Assembly (NCBI GenBank): GCA_034008185.1
Contig: CM067086.1
Location: 18,389,507-18,453,506, forward strand
Reading direction: 5' to 3'
Length of the DNA stretch: 64,000 nucleotides
From: Gorsachius magnificus
Lineage: Eukaryota; Chordata; Aves; Pelecaniformes; Ardeidae
Shown here in pieces: positions 24,661 through 37,100 of this stretch; the first letter of the stretch is position 1; every line of letters starts with the position of its first letter. A program made the translations under genes and the position numbers. Under the pieces are notes generated by a model. That model made no database searches and was not told the DNA's origin. It saw only the letters and a list, made by a program, of their open reading frames with translations.

Positions 24661-27476
24661 TAATTTTAAATTAATCTAACTGCACATGCCATTTGCCTCG
24701 ACGAGTCACATGATCTGAACTCTGCTTCTGAATCTTCACAAGGATTTTGGAAGGGTAAAATCACATGCTGCTTTGACCTTGGAAAATTGCCCCAGAAACA
24801 GAATCTGTTAAAACAGTTTTAGAGGAAAAAAATGAAGGAAAAAATTTATACAGGAATAATGAAATCACTGTGGTTAAATTATTTTGAGGTTTGCACAGCG
24901 GCATAAAGACCTTCTAACCAAAGGAAGACTGATACGAATTTCTTATAAATACAGTTACATAGCATATAATTTGCACTGATTCTAGGCTATACAAATCTTC
25001 TTGCTGTTTTCCAACTAGGTACTGGATTCTTGCACTCTGATAAATCTCCCATACATCTGCTATTACTTCAAATACAAGGAAAACATATCCTCCCAAGGTT
25101 GATAGGTAGAGGACCAAAATCTTCAGCCAATGAAAAAAACATCTGCAGTATTTTAAAAAAGTCAGTGTACGCACAGATACACAAACATGTGTGAATTAAA
25201 CCAATCCTCAATTGCCCCAGGCAGATGCAGGAGGGGCTACGTTCCCTGTGCATGCTGCATTCATCTTTAATAAAGGCATCTTTTGACACTTTAAAACCCT
25301 AAGTCTCTATCTGGGCATCCTAAGCACAGGCATATAATTAAAGGGACATCACATACTGCAATTTGTTCAGGAATCAGTAACAAAAGATAAGCGCTAACAC
25401 AAAGTAGATAAAAATTCAAAAGCATCGATCTTCATTCAGTCACAGGGAGTTTTTAAGACTTGGCTAGTGAACACTAAGAGCATATCCAGGGTATTATGAC
25501 CCATATGCTAAAATCTGTATTTGGTTCTATGTCAGTAAATTAATTTGTTGCACTATCACGTATTAAAACGTCTGATTAGCCATGCTGTTGATATAATAAT
25601 AATAAAATATTTGAATAATAATTCGAATATCTACTGACAGAAGAACAGCTTGTTTCCAAGGTGACCAAAGCAAATCGTATTCCTTACCAAATTTCCCTTA
25701 GGTATAGCCAACTTATTACTACCTTGAAAAAATAAATTCTTCCTCTTTTAAGTTTTCTTGCTGTTTTCTCTGATGGGAAAACTGATCCTATTTTTGAGTA
25801 CAAACCTCACCAGTTTATATTTTTGCAGTGTTGCAATTTATCAATCGTACTTTAACCTGCCATTTTATCTAGCGTCCATATAAATAAATACTGATAGTTG
25901 ATGTCTTACAATCAACTCAAAAGGCCCAAACATCTGGATGGCATAAAGGAATTCGTCTGACAATAGCTATTGATGCAAGCCGATGTACAATATGAAGAAA
26001 CATGTCTTATGGCTTAAAACAATAGTGTGGCTGACTGCTAGACTGCTGAATTAGCCATAAACCACAGAAGACACATTTCTGAACTCAAAAGCACTTTGGG
26101 AAAGATATAATTCTATTAATTTCAGCAGAGATAACTGTAAGGAATTTTGTCTGTGCAGGTAAAAAGAAGAGCAGGGGGCAAAGAAATCAAGCCTGCCATG
26201 GCAAGGCTACACAGATGGCTGCAGACCAAAGCTACAGTCTCCTTCAGAAAGAGACAGGCTCTCCAGCTTGGCATCTTCCATCCAGTTGGACTAGACTATC
26301 CATCCAACTATAGATGTCAGTGTGGCATTGTACCTAGACAAGTGTTCTCTACAGTGTATTATACAGAAAACTAAAAGTCCTGGTGTCCACTCTCTGGGTT
26401 TTGATATATTAGTTATACTATTAAATATAAAAATAATCTCACAGCATTGTTAGAGCGAAATATTACACAACTCAAAGATTATTTGGTTCTCTATGAGCCT
26501 ACTGTGGTCCCAAACAGCAAAGACTTACAGCAAAAAACACAGGAACATAAGACAGTGTGATAACAAACCCACAGGAGTCAACAACCACATTCCCACAATA
26601 AATAAGAGAGCTGTCAATTTGATTGCCATTGCTTCCTAGGCTGGTCATCACAGTGCAGAGACACAGGACCACATCCTGCTTCAATACATCTCAGCCTTGC
26701 AATTGTAACAAAGGTTTTTGTGGAAAAGGCTTCTGTAATTGACACAGGAGATATGACTCCTAGATGTGGATTTGATGGGGCGCATAGACTACTAGGCTGA
26801 GTCTGAACTCAGCAGGCTTCACCAGCAGAAGTTGGCTGTGATGTTCTGTTCAGCCTAAAAGGAGAGGAAGAACGTGGCCATATCTGCCCTTTCTTATTCT
26901 TCATCAGCCACATCCTTATTTTGCCAGCATTGAAGGGCACTGGGGTCATGACAGCAGGAGGCTGCAGACCATCAACTTCCTTTGAAAACAAATCATCAGG
27001 AACAACGTGGCGCCTCACACAATTCAGGAGAACGTTAGGCTACCTCCTTCCAAATTTGAAAGAAAGAATAGGCAACTCACACATGGCCATATAGTCACTT
27101 CAGAAATCAGTTCCTAAGTTTCTCCGATTTCTGACAACAGCCTAGCCAACACCATGGCTTGTAAAATCCGTCTGTCATCACCCCTATGTCTCAAACCTAG
27201 AGCTCAAAGAGATACGCTACCTGCAGTCTCTCAGAGTAAGTGACAACTTCCGAAGGCACATGAACAAACAGGGGTTTTGACACTGTGCAACTTTCATGTG
27301 CAATGAACAGTGCTTTGGTAAAGTCTATTTGCCTCACTGTTGAGATGCCATTTTCTCCTTAAGCCTCTGAAAGAAAAAAACCCACTCATTTTACAGAAAA
27401 AAGAGGGAGGTCAAGATTAAAAGATTCAACAGCATCCAGTTCTTCACGCTTACTCACTACCATCACTTTTTCTCAG

Positions 27477-27506
27477 TGGGCAAAGGCAGATGGGGGGTGG
27501 GGAGGG
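27477..27506 (+). other. G-rich run, weak G-quadruplex potential
   Basis: G3, then after a long spacer G6-T-G4-A-G3. Three tight runs plus one distant run make quadruplex formation possible only with a long loop. Comparable G-rich islets are at 20655-20667 (G5-C-G7) and 52907-52924 (G7 and G6). Confidence 0.4.
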
Positions 27507-30500
27507 ATTTTTCTCTTCACAGCTGGCAAGTTCTCCAATTTTTGAGATGATAGCCATGTGTGTTTAAAATTCAGATTTACTCTACGATCTTCATCAGGCT
27601 GCAATTTTTTCTGAAATAAATGCCATGATTCACGTGTTACAGTGAGGCTTACTACAAGGCAGTAGCAGTATCTTGCCTTACTTCTCCAACCGTATAGCTT
27701 TTTTCAGGGGTTCTAAGGTACACAGTAAACTGTAGTGTGCGTTATTACAGGTGTGGCAAGTAAGTGTGTAATGATCATTATCCTAGACCTATTTCTCCCT
27801 ACCAGCTAGTTATGCCAAAAGTACCCATTAAAAAAAAAAATCTACAGACTAAATACAGGCACAATGAAAAAGTATGATATTCATTCCCTACCAACCTGAT
27901 GTCCTCAGTTTGTGCTGTTAGGAACAGAGAGATTGTCAGTCATTTACAAACTCCTAAATATTTTAGAGAGCTTTCCAAAGATCACAGACACAACCTGAAG
28001 GTTCTCCCTGACAAATGGAAGTAGACAAATTTGGTACAAGAACAAGCAGGGGATAAATATGGACTGTCTGTATGGGGAATGCAGAATAGGCAGCTTTTCA
28101 GAAACACGGAGTTCACAGAACCTGAATTCATCTCTAACAAATTGAAAAGAGTTAAGAAGTCCAGTACTAGAAATTATTTATTGGGTTTTGGGGAGGTATT
28201 TAGCAGAACTGGATGACTTGTTTTTATTTTTAGTAAACGGGTTACATTTCAAAAACACATTTTCAGTTTACCAGAAATCATTCATGAATTTAAAACAAAT
28301 TAAGAAAGCAGACCCCAGTAATACAAATAAACTACTTTTTGGAGAGTGTGACATTTTTGAAATAACATCTTTCAGTCTCACAAGGGAACAAGCGCCGCAC
28401 ACAGAAGAGGATGTGGAGAGGTTTGAACAAGGGTCTCTCAGGAGACCATCCCAACTATGGTTTGGAGAAGCATAAATAGAGGCAATAGAAAAAGGGTTGG
28501 GGTGATGTGTTTACTTCTCTTGGGATTTTTTGTTTGTTTTACAACATTCCCCAACTATTTGCAATTCTTCATCCCATTTCTGTAAATCTCTTAATGTCTT
28601 AATACTTGTTAATTATTCTATAAACAGCTGAAAAATTTGCTACTGATTCTGTAGAATAACTTTAAGAGTAATAACTTCAGACGCATTTTCTGATAGCCAT
28701 TTCAGAGATATTAAAATGCCTATCCAAATCTAAGGAGTCACAACTGGTTCTATATAAGTAAACAAAAGTAATTCAAATACTCAAAAAAATTTGTAACCTC
28801 CATTACTAGAAGAATCGGGAGTTCGTCCTTCTCATGACACCAAATTATAGCCTTTTAAAGGTACACATTATTCAAGTCACCTTTTAGTTGTTATTCCTCT
28901 CCCAAGAGCAGACTACTATTTTTTTAATACTAATTTTGACAATGATTTCTCTTCAAGACAATCTTTTCTGAATTATGAATTGTCCCTTTCTTCCCTTCAA
29001 CCCGAGCCTGCCTGCAAAGGTAATCTTGTGCCTATATTATTCTCCTTCTAGTCCCATTTATGGATATGAACATTGCTTAAAAATGTAAGACATTCTATAA
29101 ATCTAACTCCTAAAATCTGAAAGTCTAAATTCCCTTGAGTAGGCCAAATCTAGGTCACCTGAGCAATTTCTGTGACGAGATATTTCTCTAACACTTACTT
29201 CCTTATGTATTTCGTTTATAAATATGTTTTAAGATCTACAGTTTGTCACTAACAGTCTTCAAAATTTGATTTAAGCAGAAAGACTAGGGCAAATTTACAT
29301 ACTAAAGGCCTTTGCATATATGCCTATGGAGTTGCCAGATTTCACAACCTCAGTAAGGAAAGTCTGGGTCAGAATTTACATGGAAAACTTCCAAAATTGG
29401 GTAGAACAGACCTTGAATTAAACAGTATGTTGAATCACCACTATGCAATGCCTGCCCGACGTTAAAAGGAGCTGTTCTGGTTCTGGGAATGAGCTCTCTT
29501 AGGCCACCAATTCAAAAGGTTAATAAGAACCAAGGGGTTTTTTTTTCCCCGTTTGCCATACTTCTATGCAGCAAATTACATTGAATTTTCAAACTGCGAT
29601 TTTAGTGGGGTTTGGCATGTTTTGCAATAGGAAACAAAAAGAACGATGCAGCGTAGCCATAGAATTGTTACACTCTGACCAGCCATGGCCTTCACAGAAG
29701 CAAGAGAATTGTAGCAACAAGTGAAATAATTTGATTGTGGATATAATAATTACACAGGAAGACCTCATTATAGGTTTTTGCTGCTTATAACAGTGCATAA
29801 AAGTAAGTCTGTATACCATTTGTTCTCACTTCACTTGTTATCTCATTTTAATTACCTGGTTTAGTACTAAAAGGTACGCCCACTCTCCAGATAATGTTTT
29901 CCTTTAAAAGTACAGGTGGGTCAAAACAGAGGTTCTTCTGAATGCCCAAATTTTAAAAATTCATAATCTCATTACTAAAAACTATATCAAAGTGAATTAA
30001 GGTGCAATAGAATTTGATTAACTACAGTTATAAATCTGAAACTAAAATGAAGATAGCTCTAAATCAAATAAAATACCTTGTCAAAAGATGTAACTTCAGA
30101 TATTTATCAATCTCCAGAAATTAAGAGTAGAAAATAGAAAACTATACAAAGTATATGAAGCTGGGAGCACTCCTGTCATCACATCCTACTGACTGAGAGT
30201 AAATCAAAAGACAAGAATAGACTGAAAACATCATCTTTTTTTAGTTACTTTTTTGGTGACAGTTTGCAATTTTTTAACCCACAAGGTGAAGTCTTCAGGC
30301 ATGTTCTTTACCTCTAATCACAGCTGAGCCTCACTGGGGACAACATCAGGGGTGAAGAATTTAAAAGCAGCACTAATTCTATAGAAAAGCTGACTAAAGA
30401 AAGAAATGGATTAAGTGATTGTGCACTGACTCGTCTTTTTACAAGTTAATTGATATACAAAAGGATACATAAAATTTCTACAAAGAAGGTTTAGGATTTA

Positions 30501-31329
30501 ACAGGGCCAACTCTGAGTGCCTAAGAAAGTTAACACAACTGTTTGGACTGCATTGAGCTCAAGAATAGAGAGAAATAGTTTCAACCTTTCATTAAAGTTA
30601 TTTGGAATGAAAATGAGAAAAACACAGCAAGGATGAAAAGCACTTCAAAGAAGATATCAGGAGTAAGCAAAAAAACTTACAAGGATAGGAAAAGAGAGAT
30701 GGATTAATAAGGTAAGCCATGTCTACTAAGTCAGCCACACAGTAAAAACAGTACCTGAGCTCAATCTTTCAAAGGAAAACAGAATGAACGTTGAAAGGCT
30801 CCTTTTCACCTAAGCAGAAGAGAATTAGGAAAATAATGAGAATGACTAGTTATGGATTCTCTTATTCTCATATAGATTCAATGAAAAGCTAACTTTGGGT
30901 AGTCCCATCCCTAGGAAAATGTCCCAAGAATTATGACACGCAGACAGGAGTATTTCCAGTATACTGAAAGAAGCAGAAGATGAAAATACAAATTCAGTGG
31001 CAGGTTTTTTACAGAAACCTATAAACTAATGGGAACTAAAGTTTTCTCATTATACCAGTTAGTTTCATAAACCTTTACTTGAAACCTTTGTTCTTTGTGC
31101 ATCCCAGATAATCTTTACTAAGGCAAAAATAACAGTGGAAAATACTAAACACAGGACCTGCATTCCAAGAAAGAAGTAGTAACAAACATATATTCATGTG
31201 ATTTTGACACTGAACACTGCAGACTTTGGAAGAGGCAGTAATTGAGGGCATGGAGGTAGACTTGAAGTGGGATAAAGAGAAATATATTCTCATTACTAGT
31301 AGAGCACCTGAGAAAAATAATATGTTTTC

Positions 31330-32130
31330 TTAATAAGATAGCTGACTACTTAGACAAGGGCAATATAGTGCAACTAATGTGTCTAGATTTCAATTGAGTA
31401 TCTGATAGTATCCTGTAAGAAATTATTATTTAAAAGGCCAACAATGAGGAATAATATAAGAATACATCACAATATGGATAGAGAACTGTCTATGGGAGGC
31501 ATTACAGGAGTCTATACTGAAAAAAACCCATTTCTCAAGATGGAGAAACGTTACTAGTAGTATTTCTCAGGAATCATTCTTGGGATTGATCCTGCTTAAT
31601 ATCTTCATTAGCAACCTTAGTTCAAGGACTAGATTACAAAATGCAAAGATGACACAGTTATCAGCATGGAAGAGGATGAGATCATCACACAGGAAGAATG
31701 AGATGACCTTGTGAGCTAGAAAACTGAACGGGATGAAATTTAAAAGCAAGAAGTGCAACATCATGACAAGACTAACTAATGACAAGGATTTCTGCTTTAA
31801 ACTGGAGGTTCATCAATTGTAAAAAAGGAAGGGGAAGAAAGCTGGTCAGTAGAACGATTATGAGGTGCCAACATGTTGCAGCTGCAAAAAGGTCTAATGA
31901 ATTTCTGGGATGTGTAAGACATTTTCAGTTGACTCAAGAGAAGCACTAGTCAGATCTCATACAAAATAGCATGGAAATTCCTGATCACCTGTTTTCAAAA
32001 CAAAACCTGTAAACGTGCCCAGAAAAGGGTTTCTAAGGGGATTACGAGAATGGGAAAACAACCATGAAAAGAAGCAGGGAAACCTTGGCCTTTTCAGCCT
32101 AGTTACACAAAGACTGAAAAGATATATCTT
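31330..32130 (+). mobile_element. Old CR1-type LINE relic, sense orientation
   Basis: Read on the plus strand, the sequence follows the second half of CR1-like reverse transcriptase. It has a LDKGN-like start, a region matching the xxGxPQGSxLGPxLFNIF motif in decayed form (near 31555-31615, with ATTCTTGGGATTGATCCTGC and AATATCTTCATTAGC), the ADDT region (AAGATGACACAGTTATCAGC), a DDL and K-x-N-x-xKC-like stretch (31690-31760), and the later segment ending GGCCTTTTCAGCCTAGTTAC at 32085. Numerous stops, indels and substitutions make it much older than the copy at 16655-17540. The 5' limit is uncertain and may extend to about 30600. The 3' end fades near 32130. Confidence 0.8.
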
Positions 32131-34628
32131 TATAATTTATTATATATATGCTTACTGTGCCTAGCTTTTTTTCATAGCTAGCCCTAAACAAGTATTAAAT
32201 AGCCATGTGGCAGCTAGGTCTAATCCATCAGGGTAGAGACAACCTGGGACAGAACCCAGCAGAGCCCAACAACCCCGTCACCGCATACAGAATCAGGATC
32301 TAGCTTTTACTGTTGAGCCCAAGTGTCCACCTGCCAACTACTGTGAAATCAAAAAGTGCACACCTTCAGACTGTGGTCTGAAGCTGGCTCCAAGCGGGAG
32401 CAAGGCAGGAAAGAGGACCAACTAAGCAAACAACAATCAGTCATATAAATATATATATGAAATAACAACAAGCATCTCACAGCAGCTGAAGAGTTACTGA
32501 GCCCAAAATGGGGACCCCTCACCTTTATATGATTTTTAGTGAAACAACAGTCCTGTAAGCAGCAGCTTAGATTATGAGATGCAACAAAACCCTTTCACAT
32601 AGAAACATATATCCCCTCTACGGCTAATATGAGATTTGTCTTCGTAACCTGTTCACCCATCAAGTGTCACCTCTTTGGCTAATGGTTTAGATCGAAGGAA
32701 AGAACACACCTCATAATGTACATAACCAACTGTGTAATGCTGCTCAGCGGGGAAATATCCCTCCTGTAACACTGCAGTGATTACCTTATGCCTTGAAGCA
32801 TGAGAGCTGATGATCTTTATCTTACCTTTCATAACTACAAATGTTACTATTGATCATAAAATTATCCAAGCACTTCAAAAATTCAGCCACAATATTTGAT
32901 TTGATGACCCTCTGCACTAGGGACTAGCACAAGCTCACTAGGTATTCAATGTCTGGCAAGTCATTTGTTTTAAATTACACTTTTATTTTCATATTGCAGA
33001 ACAGGATTAGAATAACCTTCTGAATAAGTTTCACTACAGCCTTCATAAAAAACTGTGAGCAGCTAAATCAAACCTTGCTTAAGGGCTTGACTGTGACTTC
33101 AACTTATGCTGTGTGTCATAATAAATCCACTCTCGCAGTAGATGCCAACACCTTCCCACCCAGAGCAGGTGGACTAAAATCTGGAGAATGCACAGAGGCA
33201 ATATCCACTCCCCTAGCTTTCCCCATTTTGCTGCAGGTGGGTCACTACTTCCCCAGTGCTTGCAAAACCCTGCAACGCAGGAGCAAAGTCTCAGGGAGAG
33301 AGAGGTTCCAGGGCCACAATACCTTCTGTGATAATCCTCAGCTATTCAGTTTAAGCAGCATTTCTTTTTCGGACAATTGGCAACAGGTACAGTTTAGCCT
33401 TAAGTCCTTTCCTTTTAATTCCATTACCTTGACTGCATAGGTGTGAAGAATACAAATGTCTTCATTTTCAGCAGAAATCCCTACATCTTTTTCCTTGCTT
33501 ATTAAGACACAATACTAACCAAGACTCTAATCTGAAGAAAACACTTTAAAAAGTATAAAAATAAAAAAAAAACCACCACACACAGGTTTTTTCAGGCAGC
33601 TCAGAAGATAAAAAGAAAAAAAACCAGACTCAGTTATTAAACAGCAAGTAACTCACTCATCCTCCTACCCACCCTCCCCACACGCAGCCAAGAATGCATG
33701 GGTGTGCGCACAGGCTGTTCTGCTTTCCATCCCAGAACTTAACAAGGGAAAAAGAACAGATTGCAAACAAAATTAAAGCAGGTATTCTCAACAAGAAATC
33801 ACATGTCTGAAAAGTCATTTCTCAGTAAGATTATGTAAGCGAAGCCAGCTTGGCTCAATCACACTTGCATGCCAGTTACCAAAACAGCTTCCAAAAAGGA
33901 GGAAGAACTGGGGGAGAGGAGATAGGAGGTTTATATATTTACTGAATTAAAAAAAAAAATTGAAGCTGACTCAGAAACTTATTTATTCAAAAGTAATGAC
34001 GTTTCAGAAAAAAAGGACATTTTATCCCCAAAATCAAGCCATTCAGTGTAGAATATTCTATGAAATGAGCATCTGTCAAAGCAATCAAAAAGACACCATT
34101 TCTTTGCCAGCAGTAACGTATTTAAGAGGTTGCTTGCTAGCAAACTGCCATGGCAACCACAATAGCACCTGGGGTACAGTGTTCTCCTGAGAAACAAAAT
34201 ACCTTCCCTTGAGAAATAAAATAATTTTGCAAAGGTGCAACAAAAAAGTAATTCTTAAAGAAGATAAGTAACTTCAGTGACTGTAGAGTCACCAAACTCC
34301 AGAATCCGGCCCTCATCATCAACATCCCAACAACATCCATATTAAGCCCAGCTGTGATTATACAGCACAGCAGAATGTATGCTTTACACATATGCCAATC
34401 ATTCTCCACTTCTATGTCCATTTCATTCAGAATAGGGCAACTGTAGGACAACACAATACTTTTTGGCAAGAAGTCAGTAATACTCGATGCTGTTTTAGTT
34501 TCAAAAGCAGAGTAAAATGGGCCACAATGAAATGGTCAAAAACAGTTTCTAGCCAAGTCACTGAGGCTAACACTCCCTAAAAACACAGCCAGGAGGGGGC
34601 CTGTGCCTCACTTCCTAGCTGCAAATGT

Positions 34629-34652
34629 AGCTTACATTGAAAAATGTAAGCT
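34629..34652. other. Perfect 10-bp hairpin with GAAA loop
   Basis: AGCTTACATT, GAAA, AATGTAAGCT form a perfect inverted repeat with a four-base loop. On the plus strand the loop is a GNRA tetraloop. On the NELL1 transcript sense the loop is TTTC. No T-run or known motif follows, so no terminator or RNA gene is called. Confidence 0.7.
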
Positions 34653-35010
34653 GGTACCACGATTTCTTGCTGCAACTTAGAAATATTATACCCAGAATTA
34701 GCCTAACCCAATCTGATTATCAAGGGACAGAGGAAGGAAAAGGGGAAATATCAGCTATAGATCTCTGTGCATGTAAGAATATTTTTATGCAATGGAAAAA
34801 ATGAAAATACTGGAAAGAGAGTTTTTGATGTCAAATTGACCAACAGTGCACATGCCTTAGGTCAGCCTTTTTCTACAGCAGACTGCACGCCGTGATTAAG
34901 TCAACTTTTGAGAAAAAGCAATTCGAAACTCATGTTATTCTGAAAACTAACTTTACACAATGCATTATTTTTGAGTCCATTCTATCTCAACTCCCATTTT
35001 TAGAAGACTT

Positions 35011-35031
35011 ATATTATTATATTATTATATA
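35011..35031. repeat. (ATT)n short microsatellite
   Basis: ATATTATTATATTATTATAT is an interrupted ATT/AT repeat of about 21 bp. Confidence 0.9.
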
Positions 35032-36164
35032 CAACCACCGGCAAGGGAGGAGAGGGTTGAAAAACATCATTCTAAGAAAGCTTCCCTTTGCTTGCTTTTC
35101 TGGCTTTCCTTCTATTCTGCATTCTCAAGGCTAAGGGAGAAAGAAATTACACAGATCATCTCAAGCAACAAAAGGGAAAATACTGAATATAAATACTGCT
35201 GACAATGGCAGACACCGATTACTTTCTTTTTCTGATACCAGAGAAGCTTCCAATGCTTTTAACTCGCAATTTATGAATGTCACTGACTGACATTCAACTG
35301 CTGTGTTTCTAGCAGACTCACTTATTGTCACACTAACATTTTATTAAGCCTCTTTTCTTCTTCCCCCCTTACCTTAACTTTAAAACCTTGCCTGTAATCA
35401 CCATGCAGGCTGATGCCATTAATAACAAAGACAAACCGAAACCCAAGAGATTAACTGTTATTAGTGATCTCCACCTTCCACTTTATTTTACAGGAGGGTT
35501 TTGTTTGTTTGTTTTGAAAAGGTCAAACAATAATTTGTTCTAACCACGCATTTAGGAATAACATTCACTTATAATGGGTAAAATATTTCTTTGTCTTTTT
35601 TCTTCCCTTGGTCTTCAACTTACTTTAAAACCACAGGTTTACACACTGTTTGACACTTGCTATTAACAGGTACCATACATGAAAGATGATTAATATATAC
35701 AATTAATGTGTTGACCGATTCTCTTATCATGGTGTCAAAAACCTATAATTAAATAAAATGTTTTCTTTCAACCATATTTTAGTATGCAATTCTTGAATCA
35801 AGCATTCATCAATGCTTTGAATTTTTCATTTAATTTATAAATGGAAAACGCTTAAGCCACACACGATGGTGAACACCGAACTGGTGGGAAAAAAAAAAAA
35901 ATTCAATCAACAGCTTTTTAGGCATTCTGAATAAAGATGGCTCCAGTTTTCTCAGCACCACTGCAAAAGGAGGTTTTAAAATAAGAGCTGCAGCATCTAG
36001 TAGGAGTTGCAAGCTATTTAGAATTTCATGTACAAAAGAGTTTTCTAATGCCAGAAGTTCAGAAAGTCATGATCCCACAAAGCTGAAAATTTTGAAGATA
36101 TCATCTTCATTCAACAGAAATATCTTCAAAGCGTTTAACAGTCATAAATTGCAAAGGTACAGAC

Positions 36165-36300
36165 TGGCAAAGCACTTCACCGTATATTCAACTTTAAGCA
36201 CCTGAGTAGTCCCAGCTAGCTCAATTGGACTATTCACAAGATTAAATGCTCAACCAAGGCCGACTTGGCTGGCTGAACTGGGACATAGGAGTCAGATGCT
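36165..36300. repeat. Palindromic interspersed repeat (TTTAAGCACNTGAGTAGTCCCA type)
   Basis: The left arm contains ACTTTAAGCACCTGAGTAGT then CCCA, and the right arm contains TGGACTATTCACAAGATTAA, which is its imperfect reverse complement. GCAAAGCACTT lies to the left. I recognise this near-palindrome (TTAAGCAC, GAGTAGTCCCA, and TGGGACTACTC) as a repeat common in turtle, crocodile and bird genomes, probably a remnant of a non-autonomous DNA transposon. The class assignment is an inference. Confidence 0.55.
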
Positions 36301-36949
36301 GAAGCAATGATTCAGTTACATCGGCTGAGCATCCACCTTCATAACTCCCAAAGGATGCAAGCGATCACCTGGAGCATTTACACAGCAAGTGACACAGTCA
36401 ATACAAAAATATATTTTGAGGTGAGAATGAACAGGATCTGGAAGCCCTAGCACAGACGTCACTTTATTCATGATGGGATGCAGGACATTTTAGTCCTTTT
36501 CCTCTTTCATTTGACACTGAAGACCCCAGAGTTATTTCAAGACACTAACAGATCAGCTAAGACTAAGGATTTCTTGTGACATACATTGTGTCCTAAAAGA
36601 CTTTCTGAACTGTGTGTGAAGCCTGTATTTGTTTTACCAATTGAACTCAATATTTTTAAGCACCATTTCCACAGGGTTTGTCCTGACTGTGCTTTCGCCT
36701 GGATGATGAAATAAAGATGATACAGACAACCTGGCAGGAATTACAAGAATGTTGGTGAACATAAGAATTCAAAGCTGTCTTGACAAATTGGAGAAACAAT
36801 TCTTTAAAAATGGAACACAATTCGAAAAGGGCAGGGTTATACACCTACACAGAAATAATAAACTACTCTGACACTGGGTGGGAGCAGCAAATGATAGCTG
36901 TTTTGCAGGAAAAAACAAAGAAAGAAAAAAAACCCCACACTGAATACAA

Positions 36950-37100
36950 GGGTTAAAAAGGACTATTTCACACTTCTTTGCAGCAGCCTTTTATGTATTT
37001 GAAGATTGTTACGATGCGTCCTCCTCATCAATAGCCTAACACCACCAGCCCTTTCAACGAAGGTTATTCCCTGGACTTTTTCCAGTAAATCCAAATCTGA
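36950..37100 (-). mobile_element. CR1 fragment, antisense, degraded
   Basis: The plus strand contains GCAGCCTTTTATGTATTTGA, AGATTGTTACGATG, CCAGCCCTTTCAACGAAGG and CCTGGACTTTTTCCAGT in the order expected for the complement of the CR1 region encoding the QRRATKMI / YKYLKGG-like stretch. It overlaps no coding sequence and is a short decayed piece. Confidence 0.7.

Larger units (their letters stand above)
23776..31329. other. Intron stretch with one CR1 fragment, otherwise featureless
   Basis: Apart from the CR1 piece at 24525-24660 and a G-rich islet at 27477-27506, I see no coding or repeat signature. The segment 26800-27300 is somewhat GC-richer, with a 69-codon minus ORF (26809-27018) that matches nothing I know. 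Confidence 0.6.

Noticed and set aside
33075..33440. 121-codon plus ORF
   Set aside because: No domain and average intron composition. Treated as chance.
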